Below, piece by piece: positions 14,621-21,027 of a stretch of DNA of 43,762 nt. The notes beneath the pieces are model-generated. The model did no database searches, was not told the origin of the DNA, and worked only from the letters and a program-made list of their open reading frames with translations. The position numbers and the translations under genes are program-made. The first letter of the stretch is position 1. Each line of letters opens with the position of its first letter. Origin of the DNA: a virus; the IMG/VR virus record IMGVR_UViG_3300031198_000003, positions 1 through 43,762 of that record; one strand, given 5' to 3'.

Positions 14621-15513
14621 TTTCCGATCTTGTCGTAGATGACGCCGTCCACGTTGAAGTCGAGCCGGATGGCCGCCTCCTGGCCGTTGACGAAGGCCCG
14701 GGACCGCTCGCGATTCGCGTTGAAGATCCCGAAGTCGACGAAGTTGTCTCCTTCCTTGCTGATGACCCAGCCGACGACCTGGCCGGCCTGCGTCCGCTCG
14801 ATCCCCAGCTGGTCGTAGACCTCGTTCAGGAACAGGTGGCCCTTGGAGCGCAACTTGTCGTTCGCGTAGTTCTGCTGCGCCCGCAGGAAGAGCATGTTGT
14901 ACTCTGGTTCGCGCTGGAAGTCCGGGCAGAGCTCGTCGAAGAACTTGGAGTAGACCGAGTAGCTGTTCGGGTCCAGTTCCTTGATCATCTTGGCAACCGG
15001 ACCCTCCTTGGTCTCCTCGAGGACCTCGCGCTCGACGGTGCCATAGCGGAACTCACGGTCCTTGTCCTCGCCGTACTCTCCGATGACACGCCGGCGGTAC
15101 TCGTTCCAGCCCTTCTCGAGGGCCGCGTAGGCCGCTGTAACGCCCGCCAGGCGACGATTGAGGACGACGTGGGATCCGGTGAGGGCCGCGATCGATGCGA
15201 CACCCACGAGGAATGCAGGGCCGTACAGGCGAGAGATGTTGACGACGGCCTTGGTGTAGATCAGGATCTTGTCCTTCTTGCGGTCGTCCTCGCTGTAGCC
15301 CTTCAGCTGCGCCGACTCGATGGTCAGCACGTCCTTCTCGACGCCCTCGAGGACCGCCTCGAGCTTGAGTGTCGCCTTGCTGGCCAAGACCACGGTCGTG
15401 ACGACACCGATCACGCCGGCGCCGAACAGCAGGACGGGGGAGTGCTTCTGAGCGATGAGTAGCTGACGACCCATCTTGCTTGTGATGACGTTACCGATTG
15501 CTTTCAGATTCAT
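14617..15513 (-). CDS. DUF6353-like two-pass membrane protein
   Basis: This 298-residue protein has two hydrophobic segments (about 27-45 and 90-110) joined by a charged helical hairpin, and a soluble C-terminal domain. The features KHSPVLLFGAGVIGVVTTVVLASKAT, a basic KDKILIYTKAV stretch, YGPAFLVGVASIAALTGSH and DPNSYSVYSKFFDE match what I recall of DUF6353, a phage membrane family. A paralogue with similar topology is at 17905-18663. The start overlaps the stop of the 45-aa gene (TGATG). Role unknown; a membrane scaffold for replication or assembly is speculative. Confidence 0.65.
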   Translation of the reverse strand: MNLKAIGNVITSKMGRQLLIAQKHSPVLLFGAGVIGVVTTVVLASKATLKLEAVLEGVEKDVLTIESAQLKGYSEDDRKKDKILIYTKAVVNISRLYGPAFLVGVASIAALTGSHVVLNRRLAGVTAAYAALEKGWNEYRRRVIGEYGEDKDREFRYGTVEREVLEETKEGPVAKMIKELDPNSYSVYSKFFDELCPDFQREPEYNMLFLRAQQNYANDKLRSKGHLFLNEVYDQLGIERTQAGQVVGWVISKEGDNFVDFGIFNANRERSRAFVNGQEAAIRLDFNVDGVIYDKIGK

Positions 15514-15650
15514 CAGAGTTTACCTTCCTCGCGAAACTTCATGACGATGGCCAGGAGTTGTTTAGGTGGCATCTTATCGACTTTCTTCCGCCACGCCTTC
15601 GTCGGGAATATCGTCTTGACGAGCTCCCGTAGTGCTTGTTCGTTGAGCAT
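15513..15650 (-). CDS. small basic phage protein (45 aa)
   Basis: A short helical protein, MLNEQALRELVKTIFPTKAW with a Lys-rich centre and the tail KQLLAIVMKFREEGKL. The ATG lies one base after the stop of the upstream gene, and its own stop overlaps the DUF6353-like start, so it sits inside a coupled chain. No known function. Confidence 0.6.
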   Translation of the reverse strand: MLNEQALRELVKTIFPTKAWRKKVDKMPPKQLLAIVMKFREEGKL

Positions 15651-15651
15651 C

Positions 15652-16293
15652 TCAGTCCAGCTGTTCGGGCTTGGGCAAGTCGAGCAAATATCCGTTACGA
15701 GTCCGAACAACGCCGGCGCCGCGGACATCCGTCCAGCCGTACTTCTCATCGGTGAAGTTTCCGGAAACTCCGACGAGTTCATACAGGTCCGAGACGGTCG
15801 CTTGCTCGTACCGAGCGATGATGTCGAAGAGTCGACTGATGACCTCTTCGGCTTCCACTCGAGTGGCGAGAATGATCTCGTCAAAGTCATGTGAAGCCCT
15901 GGCGCGCCGGCTCACATTTCTAGGTTCTTCTCGCTGTCGCTGTTGGTTGTTCGGGGCGAAGCGGTTGTAGCTGACGTAGCCACTGTGACCACCCGGACGC
16001 ATGCCCGTTCGACGGCTTGTCGAGCGAGCCTCACCGAATATCATTCGTTCGATGCCCTGGCTGACGGCGTCGGCGATCATGTCTTTCGCAGCCGGCAAGA
16101 GAACATCGATCATCACGTAGTTCAGGACGCCTTTTGTATCCCCACCGAAGAAGGTCTCGGCAAATCGCTTACCGAGAGGCTTCTTTCGAGTCATCACCAC
16201 ACCAGTAGTAACTTTCTCGATTTTTTTCGTGGTGTCGGTGTTCTCCTCAGGAGCCGCTTTCGCCTTGTGACTATTGGTCGGGAATTCTTCCAC
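15652..16293 (-). CDS. conserved phage protein with basic linker (213 aa)
   Basis: The N-terminus is charged and disordered, followed by LGKRFAETFFGGDTKGVLNYVMIDVLLPAAKDMIADAV, an amphipathic helix, a long Arg/Ser/Gly-rich linker (about 90-130) and a folded C-terminal domain (ATRVEAEEVISRLFDII ... GNFTDEKYGWTDVRGAGV). The C-terminal part resembles a widespread Gram-positive phage family that I know only as hypothetical. The basic linker could bind nucleic acid or membrane. The start is GTG with a weak ribosome site; it is the first gene after a terminator, so its promoter is unclear. Confidence 0.65.
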   Translation of the reverse strand: MEEFPTNSHKAKAAPEENTDTTKKIEKVTTGVVMTRKKPLGKRFAETFFGGDTKGVLNYVMIDVLLPAAKDMIADAVSQGIERMIFGEARSTSRRTGMRPGGHSGYVSYNRFAPNNQQRQREEPRNVSRRARASHDFDEIILATRVEAEEVISRLFDIIARYEQATVSDLYELVGVSGNFTDEKYGWTDVRGAGVVRTRNGYLLDLPKPEQLD

Positions 16294-16313
16294 ATTTGCC
16301 TCGCGATCCAGGG

Positions 16314-16343
16314 AGAAAAACTAAAAGGCCTTGTTACGGGCCT
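16314..16343 (-). terminator. rho-independent terminator after the 82-aa gene
   Basis: Minus strand: AGGCCC-GTAACAA-GGCCT followed by TTTAGTTTTT, fifteen bases downstream of the gene's stop. Confidence 0.75.
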
Positions 16344-16357
16344 AGTAGTTTGAGTTG

Positions 16358-16606
16358 TTACTTCTGGAGTTTTTTCGTGACATTCTCGGTCCACCAGGTA
16401 GCGACGGCTTCGACCTTCGCGTCCGTGTACTTCTTCGATGCCTCAGCGACGAGAGCGCCCATCACGTAGCCGCCCGCGGTCATCGACACGAGGTCGATGG
16501 TGTTCCGGGGGGTAGCGTTGTTCTGGATGATCTGGCTGACGATCTTGGAAGTACCGGCGCAAACGACGAAACTGACGACGCCTTTGGCGATATCAAGCTT
16601 GTTCAT
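16358..16606 (-). CDS. small membrane protein (82 aa)
   Basis: Two hydrophobic segments (about 6-23 and 38-55) separated by a polar loop, then a charged amphipathic tail ending in KKLQK. ATG 16606 was chosen because GAAAGGA precedes it by nine bases within the repeated promoter-leader module. It has its own promoter and terminator and so is an independent unit in the membrane protein island. Function unknown. Confidence 0.7.
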   Translation of the reverse strand: MNKLDIAKGVVSFVVCAGTSKIVSQIIQNNATPRNTIDLVSMTAGGYVMGALVAEASKKYTDAKVEAVATWWTENVTKKLQK

Positions 16607-16615
16607 GATTAGGGG

Positions 16616-16660
16616 TCCTTTCGGTAGGGGTCTCATTATGAGGCGTGTTTTTTTCGCGAG
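16616..16660 (-). promoter_or_regulatory. repeated promoter-leader module, copy 2
   Basis: Minus strand: TCGCGA, 13 bases, CATAAT, then GAGACCCCTACCGAAAGGA leading into the 82-aa membrane protein. Confidence 0.65.
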
Positions 16661-16706
16661 AAATGGGCGCATGTTCGGTTGTTCAGGTCATCGGCTGTCG
16701 TGAATA

Positions 16707-16757
16707 AGTCAGCGTCCGGGAAAGAGCCTCGACCCCTCAGAAGGACTCTCGCTGACT
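16707..16757 (-). other. long hairpin in leader region, possible structured RNA
   Basis: AGTCAGCG and CGCTGACT pair across 35 bases, and an inner AGAGTCC / GGCTCT stem extends the fold. It lies between the 47-aa gene and promoter copy 2. It may be the terminator of the upstream unit, but a U-run is lacking. Confidence 0.4.
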
Positions 16758-16787
16758 CCCATGTCTCACTTTGTGCAGGTGTAAAGT

Positions 16788-16931
16788 TTAGCGGTAGGAG
16801 CGGTTGGAGGTGTTGTTGGCCGTGCGGATGACCACCCAGATCAGCCATAGGCCGCCGGTGAGGATGGTGAGGATGAAGTCGAGCAGCAGGCTTCCGAAGC
16901 CATACTGCTTCTGACGACGTCGACGGGACAT
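16788..16931 (-). CDS. 47-residue membrane protein
   Basis: A basic N-terminus (MSRRRRQKQYGFG) is followed by one strong hydrophobic segment, SLLLDFILTILTGGLWLIWVVI, and a polar tail. This RRRR...LTGGLWLIW layout recurs, from memory, in small phage membrane proteins. GAAAGGA lies seven bases before the ATG. The Arg cluster indicates an N-in orientation. Function unknown. Confidence 0.7.
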   Translation of the reverse strand: MSRRRRQKQYGFGSLLLDFILTILTGGLWLIWVVIRTANNTSNRSYR

Positions 16932-16970
16932 GGCTGATCCTTTCGTTGTTTCGGACGTGGGACGGGGTGT

Positions 16971-17558
16971 TTAGCCGTTCTTGTAACGGAGTCGGCGGAA
17001 CTGTTCGGTAGGCATGTCGAGGAGCTCAGCTCGGCTGTAGTCCTCGACGTACTTGACCTCGGAGGGCTCCGTGACCATCTCCTCGAAGCGCGCCTTGATC
17101 CCCAGTGGATCCTCTTCCATCGAGGCCTTACCGAGGGGCTTGAGGTTGAAGACCGGCGCGGCCTCCTTGGGCAGCTCGACCATCACCGTCTTGTTCTCGA
17201 CGAGTGCGGCCGGCAGGATGCCCTTGACGAACTCGACCATCTTGTCGGCCTGGAAGAGCTCGAGGAACAACTCCACGTAGGCCTCGGACTGAGCGAAGGC
17301 ATTGCGGATCTCGTCCGACTTGACGAAGCGCCGACCGTCCTCGTGACGTTGACCGACCGCCATGAGGAGGATGTCCTCGTAGGCCTTCAGGATCGCTGAC
17401 CGGTCATCGGCCGCGATGATGATCTTGAGGTACTCCTCGAGACCGTGCTTGTGGGTCAGCTCCATCCGGGCGAGCTCGGCCTTGTTGATGTTGAAGTAGA
17501 ACGTCTCCGTGAGCTCGTTTCCGTCGAGATCATGGAACGTGATGTCCTTTTTGAGCAT
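16971..17558 (-). CDS. conserved phage protein, tail-assembly-chaperone-like
   Basis: This 195-residue soluble protein starts MLKKDITFHDLDGNELTETFYFNINKAELARME, a beta-hairpin then helix pattern that I associate with a phage family often found beside tail genes. Its helical middle (SDEIRNAFAQSEAYVELFLELF) fits that family. Here, however, it is in the membrane protein island, about 7 kb from the tape measure. GAAAGG is six bases before the ATG. A chaperone role is weakly supported by context, so the assignment is tentative. Confidence 0.5.
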   Translation of the reverse strand: MLKKDITFHDLDGNELTETFYFNINKAELARMELTHKHGLEEYLKIIIAADDRSAILKAYEDILLMAVGQRHEDGRRFVKSDEIRNAFAQSEAYVELFLELFQADKMVEFVKGILPAALVENKTVMVELPKEAAPVFNLKPLGKASMEEDPLGIKARFEEMVTEPSEVKYVEDYSRAELLDMPTEQFRRLRYKNG

Positions 17559-17585
17559 TTTGTACCTTTCGGGGGAGAAGCTAAA

Positions 17586-17616
17586 AGGAGAAGCTCTGTG
17601 TGGTTAACAGAGCTTC
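17586..17616 (-). terminator. rho-independent terminator after the 72-aa gene
   Basis: Minus strand: AAGCTCTGT-TAACCAC-ACAGAGCTT followed by CTCCTTTTAG. No promoter module is seen between it and the 195-aa gene, so it may only attenuate. Confidence 0.75.
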
Positions 17617-17630
17617 AGCCTTAGAGGTCT

Positions 17631-17849
17631 TTAAGCGTTTTTGCGGTTGCTACCAGGAACGTAGGCAACGGTCTCGGGCTCCACCGTGGTCTCGACGGCC
17701 GGCTCGGAACGCGACTTCCTCCACTTGATGACCGCGACGACGGATCCGACGACGACAATGCCGGCGGCGAATCCAATCACGGTGTACTTGTTGACGGGTG
17801 CGTTCGAGGAGGCGTCGGTGACGGCGATCTCGAGTTCGTTGGTTTCCAT
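17631..17849 (-). CDS. small single-pass membrane protein (72 aa)
   Basis: An acidic N-terminal 20 residues precede a hydrophobic segment (TVIGFAAGIVVVGSVVAVI, about 23-41) and a KWRKSRS stop-transfer sequence, so the N-terminus is probably outside and the C-terminus inside. A Glu/Val-rich tail follows. The ATG follows GAAAGGA of promoter-leader copy 3. Function unknown. Confidence 0.7.
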   Translation of the reverse strand: METNELEIAVTDASSNAPVNKYTVIGFAAGIVVVGSVVAVIKWRKSRSEPAVETTVEPETVAYVPGSNRKNA

Positions 17850-17859
17850 TTTGGTGGTC

Positions 17860-17904
17860 CTTTCATTTAAAGGGGTCTCATTATGAGCTGTGTAGATCTT
17901 GCGA
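17860..17904 (-). promoter_or_regulatory. repeated promoter-leader module, copy 3
   Basis: Minus strand: ATCGCA, 14 bases, CATAAT, GAGACCCC, then an altered leader (TTTAAATGAAAGGA) before the 72-aa gene. Confidence 0.65.
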
Positions 17905-18663
17905 TCAGCTCAAGCGATTGTAGTCCCGAACTGGTGCCACCGCAAACGTGATCGTCATGCAGGGTCGACCGTTCTCGGCCATCGTCGCCGAGAACTTCAG
18001 ATCGAGCTGTTTGTCAACGTTCCAACCGACCTCATCTGAGACACCCGTCTTGGTGAGGCCGATCAGATAGTAGAAGTCACTCAACGATGCGTACATATCG
18101 TTGAGGACCATGCCGTTGATGTCGTTCTGAGCCTTCCGGATCGTTTCCATGTCGCTGTGGAAATATCGTCCGGAGTACATGTCGTGGCAGAGAACATCCC
18201 CGCCGCCCATTATGACCACTTCTCGAGACGGGGGGTTGTTCGTCACCCGGTCCTGAGCGATCTCGTCGCGGACGGCTTGTTCCTTGCGTTCGCCGATCTT
18301 CTCGACGACCTTTGCCTTGTACTCATCGAAGGCCTTCTCGGAAATGGCGACCATCGCAGCCATGGCGGCAGCTCGACGGGTCCCAATCCTATTGGCCATG
18401 ATGATACAGGCGATCGTGGTACATCCCATAGCGGCAGCTGGGACGTAGAGCTTCCAGGTGGAGCGCACGACCTCTTTGGTCGTCATTTCTCGACCTAGAC
18501 GATCTTGCTCCTCGTAGAAGATCTTGTAGGAGGCCTGGAAGGAAGCTTTGCTGGCCAGATATGCTGTGGCAATCGTTCCGGTGACTCCGATGGCGGTCAG
18601 AATCGCAGGAGAATTGTCTGCAGCAAATTTGGTTACTCGTGCGACGAGTCCGCTAAAGTTCAC
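17905..18663 (-). CDS. DUF6353-like two-pass membrane protein, paralogue
   Basis: This 252-residue protein has the topology of the 298-aa protein at 14617: hydrophobic segment near 18-36 (SPAILTAIGVTGTIATAYLASKA), a charged hairpin, a second segment near 70-92 (YVPAAAMGCTTIACIIMANRI), then a soluble domain with DEYKAKVVEKIGE and a tyrosine-rich end. The shared 'ASKAs' and helical pattern make a paralogue likely. The start is GTG with GAAGGG upstream; it overlaps the preceding 90-aa gene by 11 bases. Confidence 0.65.
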   Translation of the reverse strand: MNFSGLVARVTKFAADNSPAILTAIGVTGTIATAYLASKASFQASYKIFYEEQDRLGREMTTKEVVRSTWKLYVPAAAMGCTTIACIIMANRIGTRRAAAMAAMVAISEKAFDEYKAKVVEKIGERKEQAVRDEIAQDRVTNNPPSREVVIMGGGDVLCHDMYSGRYFHSDMETIRKAQNDINGMVLNDMYASLSDFYYLIGLTKTGVSDEVGWNVDKQLDLKFSATMAENGRPCMTITFAVAPVRDYNRLS

Positions 18664-18925
18664 CGATTTCCCTTCGAAGCTTAGCGAGGAACTGTTCGTT
18701 CCCCTTGATCTGTTCTAACCGCCGGTGGACTCGCTTTCTCACGGTTTGGTTGGCGAGCTCTCTTTTGAGCATCTCCACTCGAGCCTTGTGGATCCTCCGT
18801 ACCCGACGCCAGTATCGAATTTCGATGATGACGACATAAAGCGTGAAGAGGATCAACACAGCGAGCATGAAGACGCCGAGTGCAATTCCGACGGCCATGA
18901 GTGCTACGAAGATGAGTTCGCCCAT
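18653..18925 (-). CDS. single-pass membrane protein with basic coiled tail (90 aa)
   Basis: Residues 1-35 form one long hydrophobic span, followed by IRYWRRVRRIHKARVEMLKRE and a highly charged helical tail. The positive charge after the membrane span puts the tail in the cytoplasm. ATG 18925 overlaps the stop of the 91-aa neighbour (TGATG) and has GGAG upstream. Function unknown. Confidence 0.7.
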   Translation of the reverse strand: MGELIFVALMAVGIALGVFMLAVLILFTLYVVIIEIRYWRRVRRIHKARVEMLKRELANQTVRKRVHRRLEQIKGNEQFLAKLRREIGEL

Positions 18926-19191
18926 CACATGCTCCAAAGAGGTTTGGCTCGAGAGACGATCATGACGGACTGACCTTGGCTCTTCTTTCGTTCGCGGTAG
19001 GCCTCGACAAGATACACCATGTAGGTGTCGTCGTCGCTCCGCCGGCGTCGGTGATGATTTCGCTCCTTTTCTCTCTGCTCCTCGAGAACCTCCATGATGA
19101 TCGCTGGCGCGACCCAGAAGAAGAGAGCGACGATCAAGCAGAACACGAGCACCTTGAAGAGCAGAACAACGAAGTTGAGGAACTCAAGCAT
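18925..19191 (-). CDS. single-pass membrane protein with basic tail (88 aa)
   Basis: The N-terminal span (FLNFVVLLFKVLVFCLIVALFFWVAPAIIM, two short hydrophobic runs around a Lys) is followed by a very basic RNHHRRRRS patch and a polar tail. The ATG at 19191 sits eight bases after GAAAGG. Coupled to the next gene by TGATG. The His/Arg patch could contact nucleic acid or phospholipid. Function unknown. Confidence 0.65.
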   Translation of the reverse strand: MLEFLNFVVLLFKVLVFCLIVALFFWVAPAIIMEVLEEQREKERNHHRRRRSDDDTYMVYLVEAYRERKKSQGQSVMIVSRAKPLWSM

Positions 19192-19220
19192 GACACGCAC
19201 CTTTCGATCGAGAGGAGCAA

Positions 19221-19250
19221 AAATGAAAACCTAAAACCCTTGTGGGGTCT
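19221..19250 (-). terminator. rho-independent terminator after the 40-aa gene
   Basis: Minus strand: ACCC-CACAA-GGGT followed by TTTAGGTTTTC. It is similar in sequence to the terminator near 19557. Confidence 0.65.
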
Positions 19251-19273
19251 TCGGTTTGATGATCTAGTAGGGA

Positions 19274-19396
19274 TCAGGCTTCGATGATGTCAACAATCTT
19301 CTTGGCGATCAGCTGCGTTGCGACCACGACCGCGATGTTGGCGGTGATGATGGCAGCGAGCTTGACGGCCGGCTTGTTGGCAAGGTTCTTCAGCAT
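19274..19396 (-). CDS. 40-residue membrane peptide
   Basis: MLKNLANKPAVKLAAIITAN, then IAVVVATQLIAKKIVDIIEA: one hydrophobic segment between two Lys clusters. AAGGAG is six bases before the ATG. It has promoter module copy 4 upstream and a terminator downstream, which supports a real independent gene despite its size. Function unknown. Confidence 0.65.
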   Translation of the reverse strand: MLKNLANKPAVKLAAIITANIAVVVATQLIAKKIVDIIEA

Positions 19397-19410
19397 GGCT
19401 TCTCCTTGGT

Positions 19411-19445
19411 AGGGGTCTCATTAAGAGCCATGTAAATTCTGCGAC
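19411..19445 (-). promoter_or_regulatory. repeated promoter-leader module, copy 4
   Basis: Minus strand: GTCGCA, 14 bases, CTTAAT, GAGACCCCTACC, then AAGGAG of the 40-aa gene. The -10 is weaker than in other copies. Confidence 0.6.
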
Positions 19446-19486
19446 AAAAATAAGAGTAGTTGCCTCGATGCAACTAATGTTTCCAA
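19446..19486 (-). ncRNA. candidate short RNA between orphan promoter and terminator
   Basis: Promoter copy 5 has no gene after it. A start about seven bases past its -10 would give roughly 40 bases, ending in the hairpin TAGTTGC-ATCGAG-GCAACTA (19457-19476) and CTCTTATTTTTG. No ORF fits. It may instead be a remnant left by duplication of promoter-gene cassettes. Confidence 0.35.
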
Positions 19487-19487
19487 T

Positions 19488-19518
19488 CTCTCATTATAAG
19501 CCGTGTGATTTCTGCGAA
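19488..19518 (-). promoter_or_regulatory. repeated promoter module, copy 5 (orphan)
   Basis: Minus strand: TTCGCA, 14 bases, TATAAT, GAGA. The CCCCTACGAAAGGA leader of the other copies is missing, consistent with no protein being translated from it. Confidence 0.65.
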
Positions 19519-19544
19519 TTTTCCACCCGGGGATTTTTTCAGAA

Positions 19545-19572
19545 CGAAAACCTAAAACCCTTGTAAGGGCCT
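19545..19572 (-). terminator. rho-independent terminator after the 75-aa gene
   Basis: Minus strand: GCCCTTACAAGGGTTTTAGGTTTTC, a short stem with two U-runs. Confidence 0.65.
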
Positions 19573-19584
19573 AGGCTTTGATTT

Positions 19585-19812
19585 CTACTTGTTACTTGCT
19601 TCTGCAGCGGAAACGATGATTCGGGCAACGGCTGAAAAGGCGGCCACAGCGACGAAGGTCACTCCGAGAACGATTGCGGTGTGCTTCACAAAGTCCTTAG
19701 CGATTTCATTCATTCGCTCGGGATCCATGTAAGCAGGCATCTCGTGTTCGGTGGTGTTTTTGGCGGGGTCGGCTTCAACCATTTTGATTTGAATCGCACG
19801 CTTCTTGAACAT
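19585..19812 (-). CDS. small membrane protein (75 aa)
   Basis: A basic start (MFKKRAIQIK), an acidic middle and one C-terminal hydrophobic segment (TAIVLGVTFVAVAAFSAVARIIV, about 45-67). It is probably a tail-anchored cytoplasmic protein. ATG six bases after GAAAGGA of promoter copy 6; its own terminator follows. Function unknown. Confidence 0.7.
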   Translation of the reverse strand: MFKKRAIQIKMVEADPAKNTTEHEMPAYMDPERMNEIAKDFVKHTAIVLGVTFVAVAAFSAVARIIVSAAEASNK

Positions 19813-19817
19813 AGTAA

Positions 19818-19863
19818 GTCCTTTCGTAGGGGTCTCATTATAAGACGAGTAAACCCTGCGAAA
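19818..19863 (-). promoter_or_regulatory. repeated promoter-leader module, copy 6
   Basis: Minus strand: TTCGCA, 14 bases, TATAAT (19837-19842), GAGACCCCTACGAAAGGA: a full-length consensus copy. Confidence 0.7.
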
Positions 19864-19886
19864 GCAAAAGCCCTTGTGGAGGGCTC
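19860..19886 (-). terminator. rho-independent terminator after the 65-aa gene
   Basis: Minus strand: AGCCCT-CCACA-AGGGCT followed by TTTGCTTT. It abuts promoter copy 6. Confidence 0.75.
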
Positions 19887-19896
19887 TGCTCTGAGA

Positions 19897-20094
19897 TCAA
19901 TCTTTGGGAATAAGTAGGGCTCCATCTCGGTGGAAGAACTCTAGCATCATGTCGCCTTGCGGGGTCCAGTGTGCTTCTTTCAGAATATAAGTGGTCTTCG
20001 TGTAGTAAACTACAGTCACAACAACTCCAATTCCTAGGCCAACAACTGCTCCTAGAGCAACATTTTTAGCGTTCTTCCAATTGATGTTTTTCAT
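19897..20094 (-). CDS. small membrane protein (65 aa)
   Basis: One hydrophobic segment (NVALGAVVGLGIGVVVTVVYY, about 10-31) after a Lys/Asn-rich start; the remaining half is soluble and beta-rich. GAAAGGA is nine bases before ATG 20094. An independent unit between promoter copy 7 and its terminator. Function unknown. Confidence 0.7.
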   Translation of the reverse strand: MKNINWKNAKNVALGAVVGLGIGVVVTVVYYTKTTYILKEAHWTPQGDMMLEFFHRDGALLIPKD

Positions 20095-20101
20095 AATTAG
20101 G

Positions 20102-20146
20102 TCCTTTCGTAGGGGTCTCATTAAGAGCCATGTAAATTCTGCGAAG
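20102..20146 (-). promoter_or_regulatory. repeated promoter-leader module, copy 7
   Basis: Minus strand: TTCGCA, 14 bases, CTTAAT, GAGACCCCTACGAAAGGA. It is almost identical to copy 4 in the spacer (GAATTTACATGGCT), showing recent duplication. Confidence 0.65.
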
Positions 20147-20149
20147 GGC

Positions 20150-20182
20150 CAAAAAATAGAAGACGTGTAATTGCTACACGCC
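20150..20182 (-). terminator. rho-independent terminator after the 130-aa gene
   Basis: Minus strand: CGTGTA-GCAAT-TACACG followed by TCTTCTATTTTTT. Confidence 0.8.
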
Positions 20183-20214
20183 TCCTACTTCGATTTCCTG
20201 GATCGGTTCAGTGC

Positions 20215-20607
20215 TTACTTGGACTTCAGTATGAAGCCGAGGGCTTTTGAGGTTACAACGTTTGCACGTTCGTAGCCGATGATCAACAGGATTCCGACGA
20301 TGTTCGCGGCGACGATCGCCAGCGTGTCGGGGCTCACACGACGGGATTTCTCAAATTCCTTCACCTTGAGTTCGTGCTCGTAGGCTTTGTGCATCGTTTC
20401 GGCATTGGATGCCAATTGGACGCGGTCTTCCTCGAGCTTCTTCAAGTAGAAGTCGTTTTCGATCTCCTGCATCTTGTAGAGCTTGACTAGCTGATCGACC
20501 ATTTTCTTGTACTCGTCGGAATCACTGCGCTCACCGGCCATTTCGGACAATACTCCGTTGATGGCCTCTTCAAGTCCCGACAATTCTGAGGGGTCATTGG
20601 TTCGCAT
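20215..20607 (-). CDS. coiled-coil protein with C-terminal membrane anchor (130 aa)
   Basis: An acidic helical N-terminus (LEEAINGVLSEMAGERSDSDEY) and a long charged coiled coil lead to RRVSPDTLAIVAANIVGILLIIGYERANVVTSKALGF, where the hydrophobic part is about 100-117. From memory this C-terminal pattern is common in phage membrane proteins near tail or lysis genes. GAAAGGA lies six bases before the ATG, inside promoter copy 8. Function unknown. Confidence 0.75.
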   Translation of the reverse strand: MRTNDPSELSGLEEAINGVLSEMAGERSDSDEYKKMVDQLVKLYKMQEIENDFYLKKLEEDRVQLASNAETMHKAYEHELKVKEFEKSRRVSPDTLAIVAANIVGILLIIGYERANVVTSKALGFILKSK

Positions 20608-20613
20608 GTGATT

Positions 20614-20656
20614 CCTTTCGTAGGGGTCTCATTATACGACGTGTATAATGCGCGAC
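20614..20656 (-). promoter_or_regulatory. repeated promoter-leader module, copy 8
   Basis: Minus strand: GTCGCG, 14 bases, TATAAT (20631-20636), GAGACCCCTACGAAAGGA. It is the first copy met after the holin genes in the direction of transcription. Confidence 0.7.
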
Positions 20657-20664
20657 CTGTCCTA

Positions 20665-21027
20665 CTAGGGAATTCGAGGGGTAATCTTGAAGTTGGCTTC
20701 CTTTTTCTGGTCGAGGCTGTCAACGTCGGAGTTGAGGATCAAGGAGAACATCTTCTTCCCGCCCTCGTCGTCAACCTCAATGACTCCGTCGTACTGAGCT
20801 CCACTGTTCTGATACCACTTGGTACTGAGGCTCAGCAGAACCCCCAAAAATGCATCGAGAACAGTGATCGTCCCGACGATTTCAGTGGCGTGTGGGAGAT
20901 GCCAGATCTGACTCAGCGAGAAGTACGCTGAAGCAGCCGCTGGTAAGAAGATCTGGGCGATGAATTTCATCAGGTTGTACGACCGATCCGTCAGGAACGG
21001 CAATTTCGGCGCCTCGGGGATAGTCAT
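20665..21027 (-). CDS. holin (r1t/Dp-1 type)
   Basis: This 120-residue protein has two hydrophobic helices: LMKFIAQIFLPAAASAYFSLS (about 19-39) and ATEIVGTITVLDAFLGVLLSLS (about 47-68), followed by a polar tail. The 'LP ... AAASAYFSLSQIW-LP ... VGTI--LDAFLGVLL' pattern fits small phage holins of the r1t/Dp-1 group. These collect in the host membrane and open it for the endolysin. TAATG overlap with the preceding membrane gene suggests paired translation. The endolysin gene is about 20 kb upstream, not adjacent. Confidence 0.75.
   Translation of the reverse strand: MTIPEAPKLPFLTDRSYNLMKFIAQIFLPAAASAYFSLSQIWHLPHATEIVGTITVLDAFLGVLLSLSTKWYQNSGAQYDGVIEVDDEGGKKMFSLILNSDVDSLDQKKEANFKITPRIP

Noticed and set aside
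16636-16848. 70-codon frame between the 47-aa and 82-aa genes
   Set aside because: It runs through the 47-aa gene, a hairpin and promoter copy 2, and has no ribosome site or family-like pattern.
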